A DNA stretch of 55,354 bases from assembly GCA_021779665.1 (NCBI GenBank), contig JAJYAG010000022.1, forward strand, positions 1-55,354, given 5' to 3'. Every line of letters begins with the position of its first letter. Within the stretch, counting starts at the first letter, position 1. This DNA comes from Bacteroidota bacterium. Its GTDB lineage: Bacteria > Bacteroidota > Bacteroidia > Bacteroidales > JAAUTT01. Position numbers and translations under genes: made by a program. This document shows positions 18,190 through 27,398 of the stretch, piece by piece. The notes beneath the pieces were generated by a model, which was given only the letters and a program-made list of their open reading frames with translations, was not told the DNA's origin and made no database searches.

Positions 18190-19563
18190 ATGAACCTTAA
18201 GAATTTAAACAAAATCGTGGGGCAGGAACCTGAAGCTATCAAGAACTTAAATTCTGCTCAAACCGCCGGAAATTTCAGAGCATTAACAGGCGTTATTATT
18301 GTTGCACTTTTATTAGTAAGTTTTTCCGCGAGATCGTCCGTTTTAACCTCAGGAAGCGCCAAAACTTATGAGGACACTACCAAAATAGTTTCTGTAAAGG
18401 GTAAGGTTATAGATAATTCAAGTAAAAAGCCAATTCCTTATGCAAACATCTATTTATTAAACAGTAATATTGGAACCATTTCGAATAATGATGGTGAATT
18501 TATTCTAAAGATTCCCCAAAATAAAACAAATCAACCCATCCGGATTTCCTTTATGGGTTATAAAAATCAGGATCTCACCATTGATCAGATTCAGCTTAAT
18601 AACAACTTAATAGAACTTGCAACTGAGGTTGTAACGTTGAAAGAGCTTGTGATTCGTTCGAACGATCCGCAGAATCTTATTCGCTCGGCTATTCATAATA
18701 TCTCGGCAAATTATGGAACTTCACCTTATATCTGTACTGCATTCTACCGCGAATCGGTAATGCAAAACAAGCAATATGTAGGACTTGCAGAGGCCGTGCT
18801 TAACATTTATAAGTCGCGATACAGCAACGAATACGAAGCCGACAGGGTGAAAGTGTTTAAAGGTCGTAAAAGTCAGGATGTGAAGAAAATGGATACCATT
18901 ATGTTCAAACTTCAGGGCGGTCACCAGGCTGTTATAATGCTCGACCTTGCCAAGAATCCTGAATCGTTTATGACTGAAGAATATTTCAGCGATTACGAAT
19001 TCAAACCTGTAAATATTACCAATATTGAAGGCCGCGAAACTTATGTGATAGAATTTACCCAGCGCGAAGGAGTACAGGAACCTTTGTACGAAGGAAAACT
19101 TTATCTCGACTTAAATACCTTGGCAGTGCGCCGGGCTGAATTCTCAATCAGCCCTTATGGATTGCAGTTTGCTGATAAATATCTTGTTAAGAAAAAACCT
19201 ATTGGAACTGATGTTAAGACTGTTGGCGCAAACTATATGGTAAGCTATCGCGAACAGGATGGCAAATGGATTCTGAACCACGCCCGTTACGAGGTAAAAT
19301 TCAGGGTAATCAAAAGAGGTAAGTTCTTCAATAAAATCTATACTTCGTCGGCCGACCTTGCAATTACTGATATCGATAACAAGAATGTTGAAAAATTCAA
19401 ATTTAATGAGATGTTAAAGCCCAATCAGATTTTTGTTGAACGGGTGGAAGATTATTATGACGAAGAATTCTGGGGCAACTATAACATTATAAAACCGGAA
19501 GAATCGCTTGAAGATGCAGTAGAGCGCATCAATAAGAAAATGAGAAAATTATCCAGTTTGTAA
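18190..19563 (+). CDS. Carboxypeptidase-regulatory-like domain envelope protein
   Basis: The 457-residue protein has a long polar N-terminus, a hydrophobic export segment (about 34-50, TGVIIVALLLVSFSA) and a carboxypeptidase-regulatory-like beta domain (about 66-150: VKGKVIDNSSKKPIPYANIY with NDGEFILKIP). The remaining 300 residues form a conserved Bacteroidota region with TAFYRESVMQNKQYVGLAEA and YEGKLYLDLNTLAVRRAEF that occurs in periplasmic or outer-membrane-associated proteins of unknown function. There is no beta-barrel. It is monocistronic between two terminators. A structural or envelope-stress role is possible but unproven. Confidence 0.78.
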   Translation: MNLKNLNKIVGQEPEAIKNLNSAQTAGNFRALTGVIIVALLLVSFSARSSVLTSGSAKTYEDTTKIVSVKGKVIDNSSKKPIPYANIYLLNSNIGTISNNDGEFILKIPQNKTNQPIRISFMGYKNQDLTIDQIQLNNNLIELATEVVTLKELVIRSNDPQNLIRSAIHNISANYGTSPYICTAFYRESVMQNKQYVGLAEAVLNIYKSRYSNEYEADRVKVFKGRKSQDVKKMDTIMFKLQGGHQAVIMLDLAKNPESFMTEEYFSDYEFKPVNITNIEGRETYVIEFTQREGVQEPLYEGKLYLDLNTLAVRRAEFSISPYGLQFADKYLVKKKPIGTDVKTVGANYMVSYREQDGKWILNHARYEVKFRVIKRGKFFNKIYTSSADLAITDIDNKNVEKFKFNEMLKPNQIFVERVEDYYDEEFWGNYNIIKPEESLEDAVERINKKMRKLSSL

Positions 19564-19595
19564 GATAGTTATTTGGTAAATGGTTTAAGGGTTAG

Positions 19596-19624
19596 GCCTG
19601 CCGGATTTTCGGCAGGCTTTTTTT
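19596..19624 (+). terminator. Intrinsic terminator after the regulatory-like domain protein
   Basis: A perfect 8-bp stem GCCTGCCG / CGGCAGGC with a six-base loop is followed by seven T residues, 32 bases after the stop codon. Confidence 0.93.
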
Positions 19625-19713
19625 ATTCTCCGGATATTAAACTTTACTTAAAGCAGACCTGGCTCAACCTTTTCTTTTTTCGGATCCATTAAATACAATA
19701 CAAATTGCATTCA

Positions 19714-19779
19714 TTTAAACTTTGGGTACGCTTTGAGTACGCTTTGCTATGGCTTTGCTACGGCTTTGATATTACTTTG
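19714..19779. repeat. 11-bp tandem array ending in CTTTG (six units)
   Basis: Six consecutive 11-bp units begin at 19714, 19725, 19736, 19747, 19758 and 19769. Each ends in CTTTG; the variable parts include GGTACG, AGTACG, CTATGG and CTACGG. It lies in the convergent gap between the terminator at 19596 and the bidirectional hairpin at 19855, so it is not upstream of either neighbour. The period is one helical turn. Function unknown. Confidence 0.75.
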
Positions 19780-19854
19780 GAGTATACCGTTATATAGTCA
19801 ACTATAAATGTTCTGCCCTTGCTTTTGTGAAATTGGCAATATTCAGTAAAATAA

Positions 19855-19936
19855 AAAAAGCTGTCGCAGATAAGCCTGATCTTTGTTCTTTATTTTATTT
19901 TAAATAACAAAGACCAGGAACTGCCGACAGCTTTTT
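19855..19936. terminator. Long bidirectional hairpin/terminator of the second SusCD operon
   Basis: AAAAAGCTGTCG (19855-19866) pairs with CGACAGCTTTTT (19925-19936), and the stem is extended by CAG/CTG and by CCTGATCTTTGTT with AACAAAGACCAGG (one mismatch). U-rich tails are available in both directions. It sits 14 bases after the susD stop codon on the minus strand and would end that operon. Confidence 0.82.
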
Positions 19937-19950
19937 AAAAGGAGGGTTTA

Positions 19951-21957
19951 TTAGTTATATCCGTTATTCTGAGTGAACTCACTCTTATTGGTGACTGCAT
20001 CTAACTGAGCCTGAGGAATAGGCCTTAATAAATGATAATCCTTAATGTTAGCCGAAGCTTGTGCATTGTATTTCTTTACATGATCAACAAGCGTTTTGGT
20101 TCTTTTAAGGTCAAACCAACGTTGCTGTTCACCGCAAAGTTCAATTGCTCTTTCTTCCAGTATAGTTTCAAGAGTTGCTGTACCAGCCAGGCTATTATCT
20201 TTGCCGGCAATGGCACGTTTGTTACGCAAGTCGTTGATGGTTGCCATTGCATCGCCTCCAGTATAAAGCTGGCACTCGGCCTTGATAAGATACATTTCGG
20301 CCAAACGCATTACTATGGCATCGCGGCTGGAGATGTCGTGAGTAGGATAAGTAGGGTCATAAACATTGTCAAGAAATTTCTTAATACCCGGATAGGATTT
20401 TTGACCAGCAGTATTACCCGATTTGTACCTGTCGTCTCCATAAACGGTGGACTTTGGAATAGCATTGATCTTGATGTCGGTAGGTAAAGCTGTTGCAGGA
20501 TCGCCAGATGTATATACCGGAATTTCACCGTTGTACATAAACTGGATACGATAACGATTCTTTGCCCAGGCTTGTTTGGCAATGCCTTCAGGAGAATTTC
20601 CGTCCAATGGGCAATAATATATGGCAGTATCTGTAATGTTTGGATACTTTTTGGCGCTTCCTTCTAATCCCGGAGCAATTGTGTATGCTTCGAGCAAAGT
20701 TGCGTTTGTTCTTTGGTCGGTGCTGCGGTTTCTGTCAAGAAGCTTCCATAAATACATGGAAGGTAAGTACCGGGTAAATCCGCGGCCATAAGGAGAGTAT
20801 TTGGCTGCTACGGTCACAGTGGCGCCCGTTTTGGTGTTCTTTATAGTGGAAGTACTTTCTCCCAAAACCCTTACAAATATTTCTTTACCATTTCCACCCA
20901 AATCGGATTCTCCATTGTTCCACATGCCAACAAACATGAGTAACATAGCACTTCCGCCGCGGCCATATCCGGTACGGGTAATTAATCCATTATATTCCCG
21001 TGGATTATTATTATCATCTCTTTTGTATCTGTAAGGAACAACATTTGATGTTGTTGTGAGATCCGAGGAATAAGTAACGCCCCAAATGGCTTCCTTATTT
21101 TTGGAAATATCTTCATTAGCCATTGACCATGTATCAGCATAATTCGGATAAAAAGAAGCTATACCACTACCAATTACAGCATCAGCTTCAGCCTGAGCAA
21201 GTGCATACAGATCTTTCCCGGAATAATTGGAGTTTGAGGTAACACTATTCTTACCTAACCACGAGGCAGCATATAGTAAAGTACGGGCTTTTAAAGCACG
21301 GGCAGCCCAATAATTAGCACGACCATCAGTTTTAACCTTATAATTAGCGGCCTCAAATGCTGCTATTGAGTTATCCAAATCAGTGAGAATATTACTGTAA
21401 ATAACTTCCTCGGGAACTCTGACCGGACTCGTTACAATTGTGGTTGGTGGTTCACTGTTATAAGGTATGGGTCCCCATATATTCACCATATGCAAATAAT
21501 AAAAGGCACGTAAAAAATAAGCTTCACCTAAATACTGATTTTTAACTTTGTCGTTAATAATTGTATTTTCGGGAATATACTTTAATGCTGTATTGCAAAC
21601 ATCAACAGCGCTGTAGAACATTTCCCAGTATTGGTCCAGACAAGGGTTATCAGCCGTATTATTATCCAGACTAATAGATGAAATACTGTAGGAATTAAGA
21701 GACTTTTGCTTATTGTCGAAACCATAGTAAAACAAGTCTGAACCCATTTCAGACAGACCCAAACCAGCTTCTTTCCCATACCAGGTACGTGAAAAACTGT
21801 AGCAAGCTCCAATTAATCCGTCAATGCCGGATTTGGTGGAATACGTAAGATCGGCAGTTTCACCGGCTTTGTTTTCCTCTTCCAGGAATTTCTCACAAGC
21901 CGTCATCATCAACATCAAAACCGAAGCAGCTAATATGAAATATGATTTAATTTTCAT
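19951..21957 (-). CDS. SusD/RagB-family surface lipoprotein
   Basis: The 668-residue protein has a lipoprotein signal with Cys21 (LMLMMTAC, then EKFLEEENKAG) and the canonical SusD arrangement of TPR-type helices: YLGEAYFLRAFYYLHMVN near residues 140-165 and IVMRLAEMYLIKAECQLY plus ERAIELCGEQQRWFDLKR near the end. The final part, YHLLRPIPQAQLD, is also typical. It follows susC by 17 bases and is the last gene of a sigma/anti-sigma-controlled uptake operon. The ligand is unknown. Confidence 0.95.
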   Translation of the reverse strand: MKIKSYFILAASVLMLMMTACEKFLEEENKAGETADLTYSTKSGIDGLIGACYSFSRTWYGKEAGLGLSEMGSDLFYYGFDNKQKSLNSYSISSISLDNNTADNPCLDQYWEMFYSAVDVCNTALKYIPENTIINDKVKNQYLGEAYFLRAFYYLHMVNIWGPIPYNSEPPTTIVTSPVRVPEEVIYSNILTDLDNSIAAFEAANYKVKTDGRANYWAARALKARTLLYAASWLGKNSVTSNSNYSGKDLYALAQAEADAVIGSGIASFYPNYADTWSMANEDISKNKEAIWGVTYSSDLTTTSNVVPYRYKRDDNNNPREYNGLITRTGYGRGGSAMLLMFVGMWNNGESDLGGNGKEIFVRVLGESTSTIKNTKTGATVTVAAKYSPYGRGFTRYLPSMYLWKLLDRNRSTDQRTNATLLEAYTIAPGLEGSAKKYPNITDTAIYYCPLDGNSPEGIAKQAWAKNRYRIQFMYNGEIPVYTSGDPATALPTDIKINAIPKSTVYGDDRYKSGNTAGQKSYPGIKKFLDNVYDPTYPTHDISSRDAIVMRLAEMYLIKAECQLYTGGDAMATINDLRNKRAIAGKDNSLAGTATLETILEERAIELCGEQQRWFDLKRTKTLVDHVKKYNAQASANIKDYHLLRPIPQAQLDAVTNKSEFTQNNGYN

Positions 21958-21974
21958 CTCTGTACTTTTTTAAA

Positions 21975-24900
21975 TTAAAATTGAAGATTTAATCCAAATA
22001 CCATTTGTTTGGCTAATGGGAAAGAAATAGCACCACCTCTTTCAGGGTCATAATTGTCTATTCCCGAGAAGGTGAAATAGTTCTTCAGAGAACCATATAG
22101 CTTAAGGTTGCTCAGGCCAATTTTACCAATGAAATTCTTTGGTAAGTTGTAAGAGAGTGTGATGTCTTTAATTTTTATATAATCAGCCTTTTCATAGAGT
22201 AAAGAGGATCCATAGTTACTATGAGGAGAACTTACAGCTCCCGGGCTTGGGAATTTAGCTCCTGTATTGTTAGGTGTCCAATAATCGAGGTCGGCCCAGT
22301 TAGAAGTTTCATAAGTTAACTGGCTGTTATAATCGTATTGTATATAACCTCCCAAACGGGCATATACTTGTACCGAAAGAGAAAGATCCTTATAATTGAA
22401 AGTATTGTTCATGCCAATAATATGTTTTGGAGAACGTTCGTAAACAATCTTATCTTCGTTCCCTAATTTACCATCATCATTCCGGTCAATAATTTTTATA
22501 GTACCAGGATCACCATAACCTGCTATATAACCAATTGTTTCTCCAGGATGACGGCTTTCCCAATCGGCTTTATAAGTGGCATACTCACCAACATTCCAGT
22601 TTCCATTGGCCTCAAAGTTGTAAAAAGTACTTACAGGCTCTCCAACAATGAGGGCATCATTACCATTGATGTATTTTTCAATGCCTTCTGATAATTTAGA
22701 AACTTTATCCCTGAAACTTGTATAAGACCAGTTGATATCCCATGAGAAATCGTTCGATTTAAGAACCAGGGTATTGAGGGCAACTTCAATCCCATGTCCT
22801 TCTGTTTCCCCAACGTTATCGATAATTGTGGGATATACAGAAGAAGGAGGAGCGGTCCTGAAGTATAATAAATCAGTAGTTTTGCTCATAAAATAATCAA
22901 CACTACCCGATACTCTGTTATTTATAATTCCAAAATCGATTCCAAAATTATAAGCAGTTGTTGTTTCCCATTTCAAGTTGGGGTTCGCCATACTGTTGGC
23001 AACTTTTCCCACAACATCACCTCCGGTAAAATAATAGTAAATATTCTGAGTGCTTAAGGCAGCCAGTGTACTATATGGATCAACCGCAGCATTTCCGGAG
23101 ACGCCCCATGAGGCACGAAGCTTCAGGTTAGATAACCAACCTCTGGTGCCACTCAGAAAAGATTCTTCGCTTACTCTCCATGCAGCAGCAACTGATGGGA
23201 AGTATCCCCATTTATGACCTTCAGCAAGGGTAGAAGAACCATCAGAACGCAACGAAGCTGTTAATAAATACTTCTCGTTAAATTTATAATTCAAACGGCC
23301 AAAGAACGATAACATCGATGACTGAGTATAGGCACTGGAAACAACAGGGTTAGCAATTTTTTTCACATCATAGAAAGCGTTCTGATAATAATGTTCTTTG
23401 CCGGCATCCCCTGAAATTCTGGACTGCTCGTAAATGCTCTGTGTCATACTGTGACCTAATAGAGCTGTTATAGCATGCTTGCCCAGTTGGATATTGTAAT
23501 TTAAGGTATTATCCCATGTGTACTTATTTCTATACCGCGACTCGTTCGAAATAAAACTTGTAGAAGGAGACTGAAAACGACTGACACTTTCATAATCCTG
23601 ATAATCGCCCAAACGATCGTTGGTGCGGTCGAGGGCAAACATCGATCTAAACATCAAATTTTTCAGCGGTGTAACTTCTAAATAAGAATTGCCAAAAAAT
23701 CTTGAAGATAAAGTGTTGTCCTGATAAGCACCTTTAATTTCGTCGAGCAAAGGGTTACTATGTGCAGCGTATCGTGGATTCGGCGTTTTATTTATTGTAC
23801 CATCGCTCAAATATGGGTGAGTAATGGTAGTCATATTCAATGAACGTCCAAATACATTGCCAGTTCTTGCATCATGGTCTTTATAGGTGTAAAGGATGCT
23901 TCCTCCGGCCTTGAATACCTTGTTGATCTTATGGTCAATGTTGAGTCGTCCATTGTAACGGCTCATTTCGTCTCTTTGCATAAGTCCCTCTTCATTCATA
24001 TAACCCAGAGATAGACTGTAAGTTGTTTTTTCATTTCCCCCTGAAACTGACATCTCATAATTCTGAGTTAGTCCATTCCGGAGAATCAAATCGGCCCAAT
24101 CAGTATAAGAACCATTCTGATAAATTGAATATTCGGAAGTTCCATCGTCAAGAGTTAAAGTCAGAATATCTTCGGGAGTCAAATTACTAGTGCCCCAGTT
24201 TCCCGTTTTTATATCGGCTGCATAATTTGCTTTATCAATTAACCTCTGAACCTCAACTCCGCCATAACCAACTTTTGGCACGTTGGTTGGGGTATTCGAC
24301 GACATAAATGCATTAAAATTTACATTCGATTTACCTGCCTTACCACGCTTGGTTGTAATAATAATTACACCATTCGCACCTTTTGTACCGTAAATGGCGG
24401 TGGAGGAAGCATCCTTTAAAACATCCATTGACTCTATGTCAGATGGATTAAGATCCAGAGTTGAGCCATATTCCACACCATCCACTAAAATTAAAGGATC
24501 ATTGCTGGCAAGTAAGGATCTGTTACCGCGTAAATTTATACTTAAACGTGATCCAGCCTGACCATCTGACTGACGGATATCCAAACCCGGCATACGAGCC
24601 TGCATGGACTGCATGGCGTTACTCGATGCTGTTTTGGTGATATCGTCAGCTTTTATAGAGGCAACGGAACCTGTGAGGTCGCGTTTCTTAACTGTACCGT
24701 AACCAACCACTACAACTTCCTCGAGGTTCTGAACATCGGCAGTAAGGCTGATGTTAAAAGTGGTCTGACCGTTTACAGGAACTTTCTGCGATATATAACC
24801 AATATATGAAAATACCAGTGTTGAATTGGAGGAAGGAACATTTAAGGTAAAATGCCCGTCCATATCTGTCATCATCCCAATGGTTGTGCCTTCCACAATA

Positions 24901-25376
24901 ATGTTGACACCTGGAATAGGCTCACCGGTAGCTTCGTCCTTTACGGTTCCGCTAACGCTGATTTGCTGCACAGTTTCCAGAGAGCCCAAAAGTTCGCTTT
25001 CGAACGAATTTTGTTTCACCAGAATAATTCTGCTGCCCATAACCTTGTAGTCAAGATCTTTGCCCGCAAGAATTGTATTCAGTACGTCGGATATTTTAAC
25101 TGCTTCCACATTTACAGAAACATGCTGGTTCTGATCGATCTGATTGTTGTTGTAGAAGAATTCAAAATCCGACTGCTTCTCGATGGCTGCAAAAACTTCT
25201 TCAATTTTTGCGTTCTGCATATTCAAGGTAATGCGAGCGTTTTGCGCGTACGACTCGCTTGCACATATATGCAGGATTCCTAAAAAAGTAAGCGCTAAGG
25301 TTAGTTTCATGATACGTAGTAATTTACGAAGTGACATCAGAGGAATAAAATCCTCCAACATGAAAAATTTTTTCAT
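21975..25376 (-). CDS. SusC/RagA-family TonB-dependent transporter with STN signalling domain
   Basis: The 1133-residue protein has a signal peptide (cleavage after SESYA, about residue 44), an STN (secretin/TonB N-terminal) domain (about 47-120, with IEEVFAAIEKQSDFEFFYN), a carboxypeptidase-regulatory-like domain (about 140-215), a TonB-box region VVVGYGTVKKRDLTGSV, a plug domain with LVDGVEYGSTLDLNPSD and a barrel ending LPLAKQMVFGLNLQF. The STN domain is the part that touches a FecR anti-sigma factor in the periplasm, and a FecR/sigma pair is encoded directly upstream, so uptake and gene induction are coupled. It is 138 bases downstream of fecR. Confidence 0.96.
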   Translation of the reverse strand: MKKFFMLEDFIPLMSLRKLLRIMKLTLALTFLGILHICASESYAQNARITLNMQNAKIEEVFAAIEKQSDFEFFYNNNQIDQNQHVSVNVEAVKISDVLNTILAGKDLDYKVMGSRIILVKQNSFESELLGSLETVQQISVSGTVKDEATGEPIPGVNIIVEGTTIGMMTDMDGHFTLNVPSSNSTLVFSYIGYISQKVPVNGQTTFNISLTADVQNLEEVVVVGYGTVKKRDLTGSVASIKADDITKTASSNAMQSMQARMPGLDIRQSDGQAGSRLSINLRGNRSLLASNDPLILVDGVEYGSTLDLNPSDIESMDVLKDASSTAIYGTKGANGVIIITTKRGKAGKSNVNFNAFMSSNTPTNVPKVGYGGVEVQRLIDKANYAADIKTGNWGTSNLTPEDILTLTLDDGTSEYSIYQNGSYTDWADLILRNGLTQNYEMSVSGGNEKTTYSLSLGYMNEEGLMQRDEMSRYNGRLNIDHKINKVFKAGGSILYTYKDHDARTGNVFGRSLNMTTITHPYLSDGTINKTPNPRYAAHSNPLLDEIKGAYQDNTLSSRFFGNSYLEVTPLKNLMFRSMFALDRTNDRLGDYQDYESVSRFQSPSTSFISNESRYRNKYTWDNTLNYNIQLGKHAITALLGHSMTQSIYEQSRISGDAGKEHYYQNAFYDVKKIANPVVSSAYTQSSMLSFFGRLNYKFNEKYLLTASLRSDGSSTLAEGHKWGYFPSVAAAWRVSEESFLSGTRGWLSNLKLRASWGVSGNAAVDPYSTLAALSTQNIYYYFTGGDVVGKVANSMANPNLKWETTTAYNFGIDFGIINNRVSGSVDYFMSKTTDLLYFRTAPPSSVYPTIIDNVGETEGHGIEVALNTLVLKSNDFSWDINWSYTSFRDKVSKLSEGIEKYINGNDALIVGEPVSTFYNFEANGNWNVGEYATYKADWESRHPGETIGYIAGYGDPGTIKIIDRNDDGKLGNEDKIVYERSPKHIIGMNNTFNYKDLSLSVQVYARLGGYIQYDYNSQLTYETSNWADLDYWTPNNTGAKFPSPGAVSSPHSNYGSSLLYEKADYIKIKDITLSYNLPKNFIGKIGLSNLKLYGSLKNYFTFSGIDNYDPERGGAISFPLAKQMVFGLNLQF

Positions 25377-25435
25377 ACTTTTACATAGATTTTAGTTAGT
25401 ACTTAACTGCGAAAATTTTAATGCTGACTAAATTG

Positions 25436-25466
25436 AACCGGTAAATGGTGAGAACATTTTCCGGTT
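25436..25466. other. Hairpin between anti-sigma and susC genes
   Basis: AACCGG-T-AAATG pairs with CATTT-T-CCGGTT around a 7-base loop. A T-rich run follows on the plus strand only, so it is not a good terminator for the minus-strand operon. It may set RNA stability or transcript ratios between the regulators and the transporter. Confidence 0.45.
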
Positions 25467-25514
25467 TTTCTTTTTAATGCTTTCAGGTAGAGTTCATATG
25501 TAGTTTTAAATTAT

Positions 25515-26513
25515 TTATTCGATAAATACTTTGTCCTTTACTATTCTGTAACGAAATGCAGAGTTTGTCTGCATAATCTTCAGAATTTGACTGAGAGGTT
25601 CGTAGTTGTAGAAGCTCCCGTTGTATTTTACAGTTTTAATTTTTTCGTTTACAAAAACAAACTGAACATTAAAGTTTCTGCCTAACCGACGGGCAATGTC
25701 TTCGAAGCTCAGATTCCGGAATTTAAACTGGCCTTTTAACCATGACTTATAAATATCGGCATCACCCTTTGAGAGGTGAAAATCGTGCCTTTCTTTCGAA
25801 AAAACGGCCAGATCAGTGGGTTTTAGTTTTAAAATACTGTTTTCCGATCCTTTATTGGAAAGGCTTATGGAACCTGTTTCAAGGGCAAATGATATTTTAT
25901 CCTCGTCGCTATAACTGGTAATATTGAAGGAGGTTCCAAGAACTTTTACATCCAGATGGGAGGTTTTAACTATAAACGGTTTGGTGGGATTATGGCTCAC
26001 CTGAAAGTAACCTTCACCATCGAGTACAACTTCTCTGACATTTGAGGAAAATTCGGCTGGATAAGTAAGTTTAGATTTGGAATTTAACCAGATTTTTGTT
26101 CCATCGGCCAGGGTTAACTGAGCCTGCTGTCCACTGGGAACAGAGAGTTCGTTATAAGCAATTTTCTTTTCAGGTTCTCTCCATATCAGATAATTAATAA
26201 CAGAAGTTAATCCAACAATAATTATCACAGCTGCAGCAATTTGCCAGAAAATGGAAATCCGTGGTGAAAAATCATTCTCGTCTTCTTTCTCTGAGCTTTG
26301 AATTTTATTTAAAACAGATTTGAGGCTATGAACAGTTTCATCCTGATTAAATTTGTTGGATTGTATGTTGGAGATTACCCAGGAATTCTTCATTTCGGCG
26401 AATTGACGCTTGTTCTCTTCTGAGGTTTCTACCCAGTTTAAAAGAGCTTCGCATTCATCATCGTTACAGTTTCCCGAAAGGTATCTTATCAGTAGTTCGT
26501 TATCAATACTCAT
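25515..26513 (-). CDS. FecR-family anti-sigma factor / signal transducer
   Basis: The 332-residue inner-membrane protein holds the adjacent sigma factor inactive until the STN domain of the SusC signals. It has an N-terminal cytoplasmic anti-sigma part (about 1-85, LLIRYLSGNCNDDECEALLN), one membrane helix (about 92-112, WQIAAAVIIIVGLTSVINY), a FecR domain (about 118-215, with LADGTKIWLNSKSKLTYP and GEGYFQVSH) and a C-terminal DUF4974/STN-like part (about 265-332, LSFEDIARRLGRNFNVQFVF). It is 71 bases downstream of the sigma gene. Confidence 0.96.
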   Translation of the reverse strand: MSIDNELLIRYLSGNCNDDECEALLNWVETSEENKRQFAEMKNSWVISNIQSNKFNQDETVHSLKSVLNKIQSSEKEDENDFSPRISIFWQIAAAVIIIVGLTSVINYLIWREPEKKIAYNELSVPSGQQAQLTLADGTKIWLNSKSKLTYPAEFSSNVREVVLDGEGYFQVSHNPTKPFIVKTSHLDVKVLGTSFNITSYSDEDKISFALETGSISLSNKGSENSILKLKPTDLAVFSKERHDFHLSKGDADIYKSWLKGQFKFRNLSFEDIARRLGRNFNVQFVFVNEKIKTVKYNGSFYNYEPLSQILKIMQTNSAFRYRIVKDKVFIE

Positions 26514-26584
26514 TTTAAGAATATTTCTTTAAGAGTATAACAGAATACCCCTACCGCTACCCTACGATTTTTTTAAATTAATTT

Positions 26585-27175
26585 TTAAAAATTTGAAAGA
26601 AAAAGTAAAAAGAAGAATCCTTTCAATTCATTCCGCAGATGAGCTAAGGCTATGCTCATCTTTTTCTCGACTGTTTTAACCGAAATTTGAAGCTTCTCGG
26701 CTATTTCCATATATCTCAACCCATCGAAACGGCTCATCCGGAAAATTCTGGCGCAATCTTCGGGCATGGAGTCGAGCGCTTTCTGCAGCTTCCTTTCAAG
26801 CTCTTCATATTCGAGTCCGGAAGGATTAAACTCTTCGAGTGCATAAATATTGAGCTGCAATTCGTTCCAGTTGTGCTCCTGAAACGAAAGATAATTCGAT
26901 TTTGCCTTCAGATGGTTAAGGTAATTGAGGCATTGGTTACGGGTATTTGTAAACAGGTAGGCTGTAAGGTTGGTGTTTTGCTGAAGTGTGGCGCGGCGTT
27001 CCCATAAAGTAAGAAATACCGACTGAATGATGTCGTTGGCATCTTCCCTGTTCCTGAGATAAGATGTGGCAAAGTATATTAATCCGTTATAGTAATTATT
27101 GAATACAGCTTCAAAGGCTTTGATATTTCCTTCAATCAACTCACTGGTTATATGACTTTGTATAGCCTTGTTCAA
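26585..27175 (-). CDS. ECF RNA polymerase sigma-70 factor
   Basis: The 196-residue sigma factor has region 2 (FEAVFNNYYNGLIYFATSYL, then REDANDIIQSVFLTLWERR) and region 4 (LQKALDSMPEDCARIFRMSR, then GLRYMEIAEKLQISVKTVEK), with the layout of Bacteroidota SusCD-linked ECF sigmas. The likely start is TTG at 27175; no ATG fits the N-terminus without losing region 2. The C-terminus has a short hydrophobic tail (GFFFLLFLSNF). Directed by the FecR downstream, it should transcribe the SusC-SusD pair and probably itself. Confidence 0.94.
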   Translation of the reverse strand: MNKAIQSHITSELIEGNIKAFEAVFNNYYNGLIYFATSYLRNREDANDIIQSVFLTLWERRATLQQNTNLTAYLFTNTRNQCLNYLNHLKAKSNYLSFQEHNWNELQLNIYALEEFNPSGLEYEELERKLQKALDSMPEDCARIFRMSRFDGLRYMEIAEKLQISVKTVEKKMSIALAHLRNELKGFFFLLFLSNF

Positions 27176-27227
27176 AGTAATTAGTTTAAAAAGATACGGT
27201 AGTCTTCACCTTATAGCAATTGTAATT

Positions 27228-27235
27228 CAAATATA
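27228..27235 (-). promoter_or_regulatory. Candidate -7 element for the sigma/anti-sigma operon
   Basis: The minus strand reads TATATTTG, matching TAnnTTTG, about 53 bases before the TTG start of the sigma gene. No matching TTG at -33 was seen. Confidence 0.3.
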
Positions 27236-27325
27236 ATTATCCTGAAAGATATTGAAAAATAAGCGTGAGATAATATCAGGACAATTGAATTTAATAAATA
27301 TTAACGCATTCGAAATAATAAGGAT

Positions 27326-27362
27326 AGTCAATAGCTTTCAGTCAATAGTCCATGGTAAATAC
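27326..27362. repeat. 37-bp dispersed repeat, single copy
   Basis: This unit begins AGTCAATAGCTTTCAGTC and ends GGTAAATAC. It has the same length and ends as three units at 55135-55250. It lies between porQ and the sigma gene, upstream of the latter. Confidence 0.75.
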
Positions 27363-27398
27363 AGCCAATTGAAGAAAAATTAAAGTTATGCAAATTGC

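Noticed and set aside
19714-19779. Open frame through the 11-bp array as a repeat protein
   Set aside because: The readable stretch is short and has no start or domain; the 11-bp period is not a multiple of three.
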